This document shows positions 1 through 8,545 of a stretch of 64,000 nt of DNA, piece by piece (the stretch's first letter is position 1; the number at the start of each line of letters is the position of its first letter). Location: contig JAGBEO010000018.1 of NCBI GenBank assembly GCA_017936885.1, positions 1 to 64,000 of the forward strand, given 5' to 3'. The translations under genes were made by a program, and so were the position numbers. Source of the DNA: Lachnospiraceae bacterium. GTDB lineage: Bacteria > Bacillota > Clostridia > Lachnospirales > Lachnospiraceae. Below the pieces are notes generated by a model. The model had not been told where the DNA came from, ran no database searches, and saw only the letters and a list, made by a program, of their open reading frames with translations.

Positions 1-39
1 ATTCTTAATATATCCAAAAATGAATTTTTTTTCTTCCAT
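1..39 (-). CDS. Start of an unidentified gene, cut by the window edge
   Basis: Only the first 13 codons are present, reading leftwards from an ATG at 37-39 and beginning Met-Glu-Glu-Lys-Lys-Phe. An AGGAGA ribosome binding site lies just upstream (complement of 43-48), though its spacing is short. It is on the same strand as the recombinase at 129-1058, about 90 bp after that gene ends, so it could be cotranscribed. Nothing can be said about function. Confidence 0.4.
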   Translation of the reverse strand, partial: MEEKKFIFGYIKN

Positions 40-128
40 ATATCTCCTATATTTTTCAAATAATGTAAAAATATTGTTCATTTATAAGCAATTTCCAATA
101 TTGTTCCGCAACATTCAATAATTTAGAA

Positions 129-1058
129 TTATCCTTTATTCATCTCAATCAAATTCCGCGGATGCCTATTCACCAAAATATCCTTCTGCTTCGTATTAGA
201 CACATGCGTATAAATCTCCGTAGTACTAATCGAGCTATGCCCAAGCATCCTCTGTATATACCGGATATCCACATCCTGCTCCAGTAGAAGCGTTGCAAAA
301 GAATGCCGGAACATATGCGGGGTAATATGCTGTTCAATCCCCGCAAGGAGCGCATACCGATCGATCATAAACCGGACAGACTGATCAGACAACTTATTCC
401 CCAACCGGTTCACGAAGAAATACCCGCAAGCAGCAATATTCTGCTCAAAAGTCTCCCGATACAAAATCAATGCCGAAATAACCTCTCCATTACCGATTTG
501 CAGAATCCTCTCCTTAGCCCCTTTTCCATAAATCAACACATTTCCGCTCTCCAAATCAATATCAGCAGGTTTTAACGAGCACAGCTCCGAAATACGCATA
601 CCGGTAGCAAACAACAATTCAATCACGGCAATATCACGGATACAACAGCGAAGCTGATATTCAGATTGTGCCAGTTCTTTTTGTTCATAAAGAGTAGTCA
701 GGAATTTTTGTATCGAATGAAAAGGAATGGTCTTTGGCAGAAGCTTAGCCTCTCGGAAACGGATATCAAGTTTTGTAAAGGGATTTTCATCTAACAGATC
801 TTTGTACTCCAGATAGTGGAAGAATGCTTTTAGACTTGCAATTTTTCGTTTGATTGTTTTGGATTTATATTGTTTATGTAATTCGGTGATAAACTTATCT
901 ACCGTTTCTCTTAATAGACAATCCGGCAATGTAGGAGAAAAATTACAATATTGTTTCAAATCAATGCGATACGCTTTTAATGTCTTGGCATCTAAGCGCT
1001 TTCTATATTTACAATATTCAATATATTCTAAAATATAATCCTCAAAAGTATTCATCAT
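129..1058 (-). CDS. Tyrosine recombinase, XerC/XerD type
   Basis: This is a site-specific recombinase that cuts and joins DNA through a tyrosine-phosphate intermediate. At 309 residues it has the normal Xer length: an N-terminal SAM-like core-binding domain (about 5-95) and a C-terminal catalytic domain (about 120-300). The catalytic set is readable: Arg in ATGMRISEL, Lys in GKGAKERI, HMFRHSFA (His-x-x-Arg), LGHSS (His) and the nucleophile Tyr in TEIYTHVS. The start is the first of two adjacent ATG codons, placed 8 nt after AAGGAG. It could be a chromosome-dimer resolvase or the integrase of a decayed element. No att repeats or phage genes were seen nearby, and the neighbourhood is full of gene fragments, so a mobile-element origin remains possible. 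Confidence 0.92.
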   Translation of the reverse strand: MMNTFEDYILEYIEYCKYRKRLDAKTLKAYRIDLKQYCNFSPTLPDCLLRETVDKFITELHKQYKSKTIKRKIASLKAFFHYLEYKDLLDENPFTKLDIRFREAKLLPKTIPFHSIQKFLTTLYEQKELAQSEYQLRCCIRDIAVIELLFATGMRISELCSLKPADIDLESGNVLIYGKGAKERILQIGNGEVISALILYRETFEQNIAACGYFFVNRLGNKLSDQSVRFMIDRYALLAGIEQHITPHMFRHSFATLLLEQDVDIRYIQRMLGHSSISTTEIYTHVSNTKQKDILVNRHPRNLIEMNKG

Positions 1059-1493
1059 TACACAATCTCCTTAGTTTTTTCTTTATTATGCATATCAAGC
1101 TGCTAATTGTCTATTTCCTATTTGGAAAAAATGTGCAAAGATCCGCAGCAATCTGCAAATACTGAGCGTTATATTGGGCTATGAAAATGCGTAACCATGA
1201 CACCAAGAGGATTATAAGCGATGAACAAATATATCACAAATACAAAATATTCTTTTTTTAAATTTTCTTGACAATATATCAATCCGATATATAATGAAAT
1301 ATATCATACTGATATATTATGAATTTGGAAATGAGAAAACAAATCGCACAAAATATAAAATTTGAATACAAATATCTGTATAAGCTTTTCCAAAACTCAT
1401 CATAGAACTATATTAATTGTGCAATTGTTATAAACAGGAGCGAGTTTCGCAATTACCTAAAACAGAGAAAGAGAGAAAGGAAAGAGCAAGACA
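1059..1493. other. Divergent intergenic region, 435 bp
   Basis: This AT-rich region separates the leftward recombinase from the rightward PadR gene. I see no coding sequence in it. It holds the PadR promoter and paired palindromes (described separately), a further half-site ATATATCA near 1228, and about 175 bp of leader ahead of the PadR start. No convincing tRNA, terminator or riboswitch was found. Confidence 0.6.
1268..1318 (+). promoter_or_regulatory. PadR promoter with two palindromic operators
   Basis: A -35 box TTGACA (1268-1273) and a -10 box TATAAT (1290-1295) are separated by 16 bp. A perfect inverted repeat ATATATC-N5-GATATAT (1274-1292) fills the spacer. A second perfect repeat, AATATATCA-TAC-TGATATATT (1298-1318), covers the likely transcription start. 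The two centres are about 25 bp apart. The placement suggests repression by steric block, most simply autoregulation by the PadR protein encoded downstream. The promoter and palindromes are seen directly; the regulator assignment is inference. Confidence 0.7.
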
Positions 1494-2072
1494 ATGGCAA
1501 CAGAAAAGAAACTTGACTGTGTCATCTTAGGCTTGCTAAGCCACGAAGAACTGACAGGTTATGAAATCAAAAAGCGAATGGACACCACTCTGAAATATTT
1601 TTGGGGAGCAAGCTACGGCAGTATTTATCCCACACTCAGCGGCTTAGTAGAACGCGGACTTGCGACCAAACGGGGTGATGCAGATAATAAACGGAATAAG
1701 CTGATTTATACTATTACGAATGAAGGGCGGGACTACTTGCAACAATGGCTGAAAGCGCCTGCGGAAAAAGACGAGCTTCGTTATGAAACCCTTCTGAAAC
1801 TGTTTTTTGGAAAAGAAGAAGGCGCCCGGCAGGCGATTGCACATATTGATGCCTTTCAGGAGAAAATAGAAAAAGAAATGCCTTATCTTCTCGGTGCTGC
1901 GGAAACCCTCAGAAACTGCATAGCGGAGGATGATACCCATAAATACTATTTACTGACTGTGGAATTCGGCTTAAAAACATACCGTGCTTATCTGGAATGG
2001 TGTAAAGAGGCAAAAAATATGCTGGCAGAGGACTTGCAAGAGAGCAGAAAAGGGAGGAACGAAACATGTTAG
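1494..2072 (+). CDS. PadR family transcriptional regulator
   Basis: This is a 192-residue DNA-binding regulator. The N-terminal winged helix (about 10-85) has typical PadR features: ILGLLSHEELTGYEIKKR, then GSIYPTLSGLVERGL and the wing around NKRNKLIYTIT. The C-terminal part (about 95-185) matches the helical dimerisation region of the Vir_act_alpha_C type. PadR proteins generally repress nearby transporter or stress genes in response to small molecules. The ATG follows AGAAAGGAAAGAGC, a purine-rich site. The stop overlaps the next start by 7 nt, so the membrane gene downstream is translationally coupled and is the probable regulated partner. Confidence 0.93.
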   Translation: MATEKKLDCVILGLLSHEELTGYEIKKRMDTTLKYFWGASYGSIYPTLSGLVERGLATKRGDADNKRNKLIYTITNEGRDYLQQWLKAPAEKDELRYETLLKLFFGKEEGARQAIAHIDAFQEKIEKEMPYLLGAAETLRNCIAEDDTHKYYLLTVEFGLKTYRAYLEWCKEAKNMLAEDLQESRKGRNETC

Positions 2073-2548
2073 GACACATCGGTTTTTCCTACATCGGCTT
2101 ACTTTTTATGCTGCTGCTGATCATACCCAATATGATATGGACGAAAAATCAGCCGCAAGGCTACACTGCGCAAAATGAAAACAAAATCCTACAATTTCTG
2201 GAACGAACCGGAGAAGTGCTGACCACATGCTGTGCACTTTTCTTTTCCGATTTTAATTTGAAAAAGTGGTCAATCCGGTCGTGGTGGCTGATCCTGGCAG
2301 TTGTTTTCATGGTGCTGTATGAAATCTGGTGGATACGGTATTTTACCAGTGCGCGTACATTGGCGGATTTCTACAGTAGTTTTCTCGGCGTTCCGGTTGC
2401 GGGTGCAACCTTACCTGTATTTGCTTTCTTTTTCCTTGGAATTTATGGAAAAGTAATCTGGATGCTGCCAGCTTGTGTCATACTGGGAGTAGGACATATC
2501 GGCATTCACTTACAGCACCGTAAAGATTGTAGAGGAGAAAGCATATGA
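2066..2548 (+). CDS. Small integral membrane protein, partner of PadR
   Basis: This 160-residue protein has about four to five hydrophobic segments (roughly 8-24, 75-95, 108-128 and 132-150) and a basic tail. I do not recognise a named family. Its start ATG lies inside the end of the PadR gene (7-nt overlap) after GGGAGGAACGAAAC, so both are made from one transcript. PadR and a small multi-spanning membrane protein form a common Firmicute pairing, which suggests an efflux or envelope-stress role, but nothing in the sequence shows a substrate. Confidence 0.8.
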   Translation: MLGHIGFSYIGLLFMLLLIIPNMIWTKNQPQGYTAQNENKILQFLERTGEVLTTCCALFFSDFNLKKWSIRSWWLILAVVFMVLYEIWWIRYFTSARTLADFYSSFLGVPVAGATLPVFAFFFLGIYGKVIWMLPACVILGVGHIGIHLQHRKDCRGESI

Positions 2549-2747
2549 TTAGTATTATTTGTAAAGATAGTGCATTTCTGGCGAAAGGTACATTCGATTT
2601 TGGTATAGTAGGAACCTATGAAAATAGGGAATATGGGGAGCAAATATAGAAACGGAGTTTCATGACAGCCTGGGAGAGGAATTGTTCTGTGGGGCATGTG
2701 AAACATTTGATGAAAATTTAGCCCTCAGAGAATGGCATAATCATTAG
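2545..2747 (+). pseudogene. Frameshifted small gene, third in the PadR operon
   Basis: An ATG overlaps the stop of the membrane gene (ATGA) behind GAGGAGAAAGC and reads 34 codons to a TAG at 2647-2649. In the neighbouring frame the reading continues without a break from Ile-Glu-Thr-Glu (2646) to a TAG at 2745-2747, giving a coherent acidic tail that includes GACETFDENLALREWHNH. Joined across the shift the product would be about 67 residues. The family is unknown. It could be a single-base indel in a recently lost gene, a sequencing error, or two unrelated short frames. Confidence 0.45.
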
Positions 2748-2759
2748 GATTCCCAAAAA

Positions 2760-3161
2760 CTAACGTCCAAACCGCGTCGCTCTCCGGTAAATAATCCCAG
2801 CCGCCGTGGCAGAAATCAACTCCGTAATCCAAAATGCGTGCCATACCCCGGTGACACCTACGATATGGCTGAGTATAAATGCTGCAGGAATAATGACAAC
2901 GATATACCGGCACAGTGAGATCAGCAGAGACGGCATTCCCATTCCCAGTCCTTCCAAAGCACCGGAGGAAACAATAGACACAGAGGACACCATAAATCCT
3001 GCACTTATCATCCGCAGAGCAGTTGCACCGACTCGAATCGTCTCTTTATTATCTGTAAAAAGGTGTATCAGTCTGTCCGGGAAAATAAGACATAACAGAG
3101 TACCCACAAACATGATGGAAACAGTCAGCAGTATGGAAGCTGTATAGATTTTTAGGCTCAT
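2760..3161 (-). pseudogene. C-terminal fragment of a MATE family transporter
   Basis: The 133 residues match only the last three or four membrane segments of a MATE drug/sodium antiporter (about 460 residues when complete). Examples are LFTDNKETIRVGATALRM and VVIIPAAFILSHIVGVTG, followed by a basic end. The first two thirds are absent: upstream of 3161 the sequence turns straight into the leader of the rightward acetyltransferase. This marks a deletion or rearrangement junction near 3161-3180. A product, if made, could not form a transport path. Two complete MATE genes exist elsewhere in the window. Confidence 0.75.
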
Positions 3162-3219
3162 ATTGCGTTATAATTTGTCATGTGACTTTACAATCAAAAT
3201 TCTTTTGAGGAAAATAACT

Positions 3220-3747
3220 ATGAAGAAAATAGAAATTCTAACAAAACGTTTACGACTAAAACCATTGGGAAGCGAATATCTTCAAACAGTAAATGACTAC
3301 GCTATGGATTATGAAAACACAAAATATATGTGCCGTCTGCCTAACGACAATATAGAAGAAACCGTAAATTTTTTAAGAAATGCTGATGCAGAGTGGGAAA
3401 AAGAAAAACCTGAGTATTATGAATTTGCAATTCTTTATGGAAATAAACATATAGGTGCAGTCAGCATTTATTTTGAAGAAGGGATCGGGGAGCTGGGCTG
3501 GATTGTGAATAAAAAATACTGGCGAAATGGATTTGCATATGAAGCCGCGGATGCTCTCGTTCACTTCTTTATCCATAACATGGGAACGACCCATTTTATT
3601 GCTTATTGTGATACAGAAAATGTTGCTTCTTATAAAATAATGGAAAAACTCGGTATGGTTAGAACCGGCGAGTGGGGTGGAAGAAGAAACAAATCAGCAT
3701 TGCAGGATACTTGTGAATATCAGTATGAATTGATTGTATCAAGATAA
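3220..3747 (+). CDS. GNAT family N-acetyltransferase, RimJ/RimL type
   Basis: This 175-residue acetyl-CoA-dependent transferase has the RimJ/RimL-like (Acetyltransf_3) layout. It starts ILTKRLRLKPLGSEYLQTV, then has a GELGWIVNKKYWRNGFAYEA acetyl-CoA loop and ends with NVASYKIMEKLGMVRTGEW. Relatives acetylate protein N-termini, amino groups of antibiotics or small amines; the substrate here cannot be read. The start at 3220 is chosen because TTTTGAGG lies 9 nt upstream, although an in-frame start 57 nt earlier exists. A terminator follows at once, so this is a single-gene unit. Confidence 0.88.
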   Translation: MKKIEILTKRLRLKPLGSEYLQTVNDYAMDYENTKYMCRLPNDNIEETVNFLRNADAEWEKEKPEYYEFAILYGNKHIGAVSIYFEEGIGELGWIVNKKYWRNGFAYEAADALVHFFIHNMGTTHFIAYCDTENVASYKIMEKLGMVRTGEWGGRRNKSALQDTCEYQYELIVSR

Positions 3748-3760
3748 ATCTATGCCATTT

Positions 3761-3794
3761 AAAGCTCTCAACGTTTGGGGGGCTTTCTTTTTTT
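3761..3794 (+). terminator. Rho-independent terminator after the acetyltransferase
   Basis: AAAGCTCTC pairs with GGGGGCTTT, including G-T wobbles, and a run of T follows. It lies 14 bp after the GNAT stop codon. Confidence 0.7.
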
Positions 3795-3899
3795 ATAGGA
3801 AAAAGGTATGATGGTGGTGAAAGTACAGGTAGCGTTCAGACCGGCTGTACTTTATAAACTTTGTGATACGACAGATCATAGAATGTGAGAAATGTGGAA

Positions 3900-4931
3900 A
3901 TGAAAAGAGCAGAGGAAACTATCATTGAATATTACAATCATTACGACGAGGAGAGCAGGTTGTTCCGTGATTATCTGCATCAAATAGAATATAGAACGAC
4001 AATGTACTATTTTGATAAATTACTACCTCCAAACAGTAAAATCTTCGATGGGTGTGCCGGAACGGGCAATTATGCATTTGCGTTAGCCGGGAAGGGACAT
4101 GCCGTGTTTGCCAGTGACATCGTGCCGCATAACGTTGATATGATGCGCAAGAAACAGGAAGGATCTGAACAACTGCAAGAAATAAGTATCGGAGATATCT
4201 GTAACGTTGAACAATATGAAAATAACTTTTTTGATGTAGTACTTTGCATGGGAGCTTTTTACCACTTAGACGAAGCAGGACGGCATAAGGCACTGAAAGA
4301 ATGTCTGCGAATCTTGAAAAAAGGCGGCATCCTGGCGATAAGCTATATTAACCTGATGGCTGCCATCTATTTACAGCTTGATCCAGGACTTAAGAACATG
4401 GAACAAATCTTAAACTGCTATCATGCAAGAAGCTTTGGTGATGCATTTACCTATATGTCGCCAAAGGAAATAGAAAGTATGGCGCAGGATTACGGATTAG
4501 AAGTGCTCTGTCACTTGACATCAGATGGTAATGCTTATATGCATGGTTCAGATTTTAACCGGGCGTCTGAGGACGATTTTAATCGCTTTATGGAATTACA
4601 TTTACATTCCTGCGAAGATAAATTTCTATTGGGAAGCGGCTTACATGGGCTCATTTTTCTTCGTAAAAACAGGCAGGAAGAGCAAGGTGGCGATTTACTT
4701 GCAAATCTGGAGCAATTACATACAACCGAACTTGGGGCAGGAAGAATTAAAAAAAATCTGTCACTGGATATGGAAGATAAAGAAGATATAGTTTCATGGT
4801 GCAGAGACAAAATAAAGTCACCGGATGCTTTGATTTCACGAAGCGGGAAGAACTGGTATGTTGTAATAGACGGTTGTATTATAACGATAAACGCGTATAG
4901 CTACACAATTATCACGGCGCATCATGCATAG
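3900..4931 (+). CDS. SAM-dependent methyltransferase fused to DUF3781
   Basis: The N-terminal part (about 1-250) is a class I methyltransferase: SAM motif I reads IFDGCAGTGNYAFALA, followed by the acidic strand end VFASDIVPHN and the post-motif FFDVVLCMGAFYHL. The C-terminal 75 residues match DUF3781, normally a stand-alone protein of about 80 residues, with its hallmark LHTTELGAGRIKKNL and the ending INAYSYTIITAH. The two parts are joined in frame through a short Glu/Gln linker. The substrate is unknown. ATG 3900 is used; an in-frame GTG at 3885 is an alternative, and neither has a strong ribosome binding site. It stands alone between a terminator and the reductase promoter. Confidence 0.85.
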   Translation: MKRAEETIIEYYNHYDEESRLFRDYLHQIEYRTTMYYFDKLLPPNSKIFDGCAGTGNYAFALAGKGHAVFASDIVPHNVDMMRKKQEGSEQLQEISIGDICNVEQYENNFFDVVLCMGAFYHLDEAGRHKALKECLRILKKGGILAISYINLMAAIYLQLDPGLKNMEQILNCYHARSFGDAFTYMSPKEIESMAQDYGLEVLCHLTSDGNAYMHGSDFNRASEDDFNRFMELHLHSCEDKFLLGSGLHGLIFLRKNRQEEQGGDLLANLEQLHTTELGAGRIKKNLSLDMEDKEDIVSWCRDKIKSPDALISRSGKNWYVVIDGCIITINAYSYTIITAHHA

Positions 4932-4959
4932 CCCAAAAGCATAGAGCGATAGATTTGTT

Positions 4960-4988
4960 TGCTTAACGTGTATGTTTAAGCTATAATA
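4960..4988 (+). promoter_or_regulatory. Promoter of the sulfite/nitrite reductase gene
   Basis: TTGCTT (4960-4965) and TATAAT (4983-4988) are separated by 17 bp, 56 bp ahead of the reductase start. No obvious operator was seen. Confidence 0.55.
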
Positions 4989-5044
4989 TAATCAATATAT
5001 TTTTAAAAAATGATAAAAATTCTAATACAAAAGGGGGCTACATC

Positions 5045-6604
5045 ATGGCGAAAGACTATTTAACAGAATTTCTTCCGGATCTGGAAGAGTTCAGAGACAA
5101 AACGATGAAATTTCATAATAAGGAAATAACCGTACCGGAGTACAAAGGCTTTTCCGGCGGTTTCGGAAGCTATGCGGAGAGAGGCGGTGCTTCCCATATG
5201 CTGAGACTTCGCATGGCAGGCGGAAGGGTGACGAAGGAACGTCTGCAATTCATTACAGAGGCATGCGATCAGTATGATATTAAAAGAATGAAACTCACAA
5301 CCTGTCAGTCCATCCAGTTGCACAACTTAGAGGCTGTCCAGTTGTGTGATATGATCGAGGATGCATGGAAGGCAGGCATGATATCCCGCGGCGGCGGTGG
5401 TGACTTCCCGCGTAACGTCATGGCATCTCCGCTTTCCGGTGTACAGAAGGATGAATATTTTGATGTACTGCCCTATGCACAGGCAGCAGGGGAATATTTG
5501 ATGGGATTTATTAAGGCAGTAAAGTTCCCGCGTAAATTAAAAGTTGCTTTTTCCAATTCACCGGAAAACGAAACCCATGCAACTTTCCGTGATCTTGGAT
5601 TTGTGGCGACTCCTGAGGGGACTTTTGATGTCTATGCGGCAGGCGGACTTGGCAATAATCCGAAGCTGGGTGCCTGCGTAGCACAAGGAATCGAACCGAA
5701 TAAAATTCTTTATTACATCAAAGCGATGGTGAACACCTTTGTCACCTATGGCAATTATGAGAACCGCGGGCGCGCAAGAACACGTTATATGCAGGACACC
5801 CTTGGTACAGAGGGATTCATTAAAGCTTATCAGGAGAAACTTAATGAGGTACTCCGGACAGAACAGTTAGACCTTGAGATCGTGGCTCCTGTCATTTCAA
5901 AATCAGGATCAGGAACGGCCATGCCTGATGAAAGTATCGTTGCTGACAAACGTATCATTCCGCAGAAACAGGATGGACTCTATGCGGTTTATTATCAGCC
6001 GGTGGGCGGTGATTTCGCGCCGAAGAAAGCGAAAGAACTATATGACCTGATCAAAGATATGGAAGATGTAGAAATCCGTCTTACCGCAGAAGAGGGCCTT
6101 TACATCATTAATTGTAATACAGAGGAAGCCAAGCAGGTACTGGAACTGACCAAAGACGGTGCGAATACTTTATTTGAGACTTCCGTAGCCTGTATCGGCA
6201 GCGCGATCTGTCAGGTCGGAATCGGTAAGTCGCAAGCTCTATTGCAGTCCTGCGTAGAAGCAGTCCGTAAAGAAAATTTTGCAGACGGGGTTCTGCCGAA
6301 GATTCATATTTCCGGCTGTCCGTCTTCCTGCGGTACACACCAGATTGCAGACATCGGCTTTAGGGGTGCCATGAAACAGACACCGGACGGCCCTAAGCCT
6401 GCTTTTGCAATTTTCATTGGAGGCTGTGCATGGCAGGGTAAAGAAATCCTTGCAGATGTAGGCAAAGCGATCACGGTAGAAGAGATACCGTTGTTCCTTG
6501 TGGAGCTTGGCAAAATGATTTCTGCCGAGAACAGTACTTATGATCAGTGGATTCAGGGAAATCAGGACAAATTGGATGATTTGATTGCGAAGTATACGGC
6601 TTAA
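5045..6604 (+). CDS. Siroheme-dependent nitrite/sulfite reductase
   Basis: This 519-residue cytoplasmic enzyme reduces sulfite or nitrite by six electrons at a coupled siroheme and [4Fe-4S] centre. The fold shows the usual two-fold repeat: a ferredoxin-like half domain near 50-115 (ending KLTTCQSIQLHNLE), a siroheme domain (about 120-300), then a second half domain and the cluster-binding domain. The cluster ligands are readable as Cys-x5-Cys in VACIGSAICQVG and Cys-x3-Cys in SGCPSSCGTH. Length is normal for the NirA/CysI family. No flavoprotein subunit, siroheme synthase or sulfate-activation genes are adjacent, so electrons probably come from ferredoxin. Sulfite against nitrite cannot be settled from sequence alone. 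GGGGGC precedes the start. Confidence 0.9.
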   Translation: MAKDYLTEFLPDLEEFRDKTMKFHNKEITVPEYKGFSGGFGSYAERGGASHMLRLRMAGGRVTKERLQFITEACDQYDIKRMKLTTCQSIQLHNLEAVQLCDMIEDAWKAGMISRGGGGDFPRNVMASPLSGVQKDEYFDVLPYAQAAGEYLMGFIKAVKFPRKLKVAFSNSPENETHATFRDLGFVATPEGTFDVYAAGGLGNNPKLGACVAQGIEPNKILYYIKAMVNTFVTYGNYENRGRARTRYMQDTLGTEGFIKAYQEKLNEVLRTEQLDLEIVAPVISKSGSGTAMPDESIVADKRIIPQKQDGLYAVYYQPVGGDFAPKKAKELYDLIKDMEDVEIRLTAEEGLYIINCNTEEAKQVLELTKDGANTLFETSVACIGSAICQVGIGKSQALLQSCVEAVRKENFADGVLPKIHISGCPSSCGTHQIADIGFRGAMKQTPDGPKPAFAIFIGGCAWQGKEILADVGKAITVEEIPLFLVELGKMISAENSTYDQWIQGNQDKLDDLIAKYTA

Positions 6605-6611
6605 AACAGTA

Positions 6612-7172
6612 TTAGTCGGCATGGACAAGTGCGGGAATGGTGCAATAAGCTTTTTCCAGTATTTCAACCATTTCGTCAGGTGTCTCTTCGCATCCGTCCA
6701 GAAGCCATTTATATGCAAGGGATTTCAGGCTGGCAGAGAAAGAAATCATCAGATAGGTTGCCGTTTTTAAATCCAGACAGGAGTCCGGGAAAAACTGTTT
6801 GTGATTATGGACAAAAGAATCCATTAAGGCCGTTGTGATGTGGAAGGTATCATTAGTGCTGAAAAAAGCTATATAGAAAGAACGGTTTTCTTTTAAAAAT
6901 TGAAAATATTTTAAAAAGGTTTCAAAAGATGGAACAGATTCCTGCATTAAAATTGTATGAATGTGTTCCATTTTTTCTTGTTCTATTTTCAGGATAAGGT
7001 CATTGATATCTTCATAATGAGTATAAAAGGATGGTCTGGAGATGCCGGATAGGCGGCAGATATCCTGTACATAGATTTCATCAAGTTTTTTGCCTTCTTG
7101 CAGTAAATGAAGGAAAGTGTCTATGATTTTCTGTTCTGTTTCCTGATAGCGTTTATTGTTTGAAGTATTCAT
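6612..7172 (-). CDS. TetR/AcrR family transcriptional regulator
   Basis: This 186-residue one-component regulator has an N-terminal helix-turn-helix (about 10-55: YVQDICRLSGISRPSFYTHY) and a helical ligand-binding and dimerisation part. The C-terminal region resembles the TetR_C_7 type common in Firmicutes. It ends 8 bp from the end of the convergent reductase gene and starts about 160 bp from the divergent alcohol dehydrogenase, which is its most likely target. The ligand is unknown. The start follows AAAGGGGTAAT. Confidence 0.9.
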   Translation of the reverse strand: MNTSNNKRYQETEQKIIDTFLHLLQEGKKLDEIYVQDICRLSGISRPSFYTHYEDINDLILKIEQEKMEHIHTILMQESVPSFETFLKYFQFLKENRSFYIAFFSTNDTFHITTALMDSFVHNHKQFFPDSCLDLKTATYLMISFSASLKSLAYKWLLDGCEETPDEMVEILEKAYCTIPALVHAD

Positions 7173-7333
7173 ATTACCCCTTTTTTGGTGTATCTTGAGA
7201 TTCCATTTATTATCTTTACATTTTTTTTCTTTTTGTAGTGTTTTATTTTGTTTTACTGTACTACAATTGGATTAACTTAACAAGCGTAAAGATAATAAAA
7301 GCATTAAGAAAAAGAAAGGAATGGGCGCAACAT

Positions 7334-8344
7334 ATGAGAGCAGCATTATATCAGGGCACGAAAAACATTGAATTGTCAGAGAAACCGGATTATCAGTGTG
7401 GGGATGATGGTATTATTTTAAAGAATATTTATTCCAGTATCTGCGGAACAGATGTCGCGGTTTATCAGCATGGACTGGGTATGGGACACCGGGTAACCAT
7501 AGGCGGCGAGTTCGGTCATGAGACGGTTTGCAAAGTCGTCTCGGTGGGTAAAAATGTAAAGGATATATTCGTAGGTGAGCGGGTGTATCCGTACCCGTTA
7601 TTAGTGACCGGTGACAGGAAGAGAGCGGGAACTATCGGCGGTTTTTCCGAATACATCTATTGTCCTAATCCAAAGTGGAATGAATCTATATACAGGGTAG
7701 ACGAGAGGATATCAGACAAAGCCGCGGTACTGATTGAACCATTTACAGTAGGCTGCAGGGCAGCACGCAGGAGTTTGCCGCAGAAGGGAGACAAAGCGGT
7801 TGTTTTCGGCGCAGGAACCATTGGAATAGCAGCAGCCATTTCCCTGCAATATTTTGGCAGTGATAAAGTGATCATCTGCGATCATTCGGATTTCAGATTA
7901 GGCATATGCCGGGAATTGGGATTTGAAACCTTCAACAATAAGCAGGATGCAGATTTTGAATATTTAATGAAATATTTTGGGAAAACAAGCGGAATAAACG
8001 GAGAAGCAATGGATAGTGATATTTGGATTGACGCAGCCGGAGCGGACAGCATTTTAACGGCTTATGAACAATATGGAAAATACAATAGCCGTATGGTGAT
8101 GGTTGCCGTAGGAACTAATCGGCGGGAAGTTGATATTTTGGGGCTTACTTTTGGACAAAAATCATTAACAGGAAGCGGCGGCTATACACCGCAGGATGTT
8201 GCAGATGTAATGAATATCATGAAGTCCGGGAAATGGGATATAGAGAAGATTATTACCAATGAGTTTGCGTGGGAACAGCTTCCGGAGGCATTGGAAAAGG
8301 CGAGTCATGCAGAGGAAGCCTTGAATGTGATCATACACTTTTAA
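7334..8344 (+). CDS. Zinc-type medium-chain alcohol dehydrogenase
   Basis: This 336-residue NAD(P)-dependent dehydrogenase belongs to the MDR superfamily. Catalytic zinc ligands are visible as Cys in SSICGTDVAV and His-Glu in GEFGHETV, with a Glu in LIEPFTVGC. The Rossmann motif is VVFGAGTIGIAAA, followed by an acidic strand end (ICDHSD). The structural-zinc loop with four Cys found in many relatives is replaced by a Cys-free segment (YPYPLLVTGDRKRAGT). The substrate is probably a polyol or secondary alcohol, which is inference. ATG 7334 is preferred over the longer reading from 7238 because the protein then begins like the family (MRAALYQG), although its ribosome binding site is weak. Confidence 0.87.
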   Translation: MRAALYQGTKNIELSEKPDYQCGDDGIILKNIYSSICGTDVAVYQHGLGMGHRVTIGGEFGHETVCKVVSVGKNVKDIFVGERVYPYPLLVTGDRKRAGTIGGFSEYIYCPNPKWNESIYRVDERISDKAAVLIEPFTVGCRAARRSLPQKGDKAVVFGAGTIGIAAAISLQYFGSDKVIICDHSDFRLGICRELGFETFNNKQDADFEYLMKYFGKTSGINGEAMDSDIWIDAAGADSILTAYEQYGKYNSRMVMVAVGTNRREVDILGLTFGQKSLTGSGGYTPQDVADVMNIMKSGKWDIEKIITNEFAWEQLPEALEKASHAEEALNVIIHF

Positions 8345-8415
8345 GAGGCTTTATGTTAAGGGTATTAGGAATCGACTAATAATTGTCTTTTTGTGGTGAG
8401 TTTCGCAAACGTCTA

Positions 8416-8444
8416 TTGTTTCACTTTTGAAAGAGGACTATAAT
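8416..8444 (+). promoter_or_regulatory. Promoter of the carbohydrate ABC transporter genes
   Basis: TTGTTT (8416-8421) and TATAAT (8439-8444) are separated by 17 bp, about 100 bp ahead of the ATPase start. Confidence 0.5.
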
Positions 8445-8545
8445 GAATTGTAGTTTGGCATAATAAGGAAAAAGCAGGCAGTAATTGCTAAAATGCTTTA
8501 ATATATGAAGAGAATGTGCTCCGATAAAAAGAAATGAGGGTAAAC

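Noticed and set aside
129-2072. Integrated phage or transposon marked by the tyrosine recombinase
   Set aside because: No flanking direct repeats, tRNA target or further mobile genes were seen in the window, so the recombinase is reported alone.
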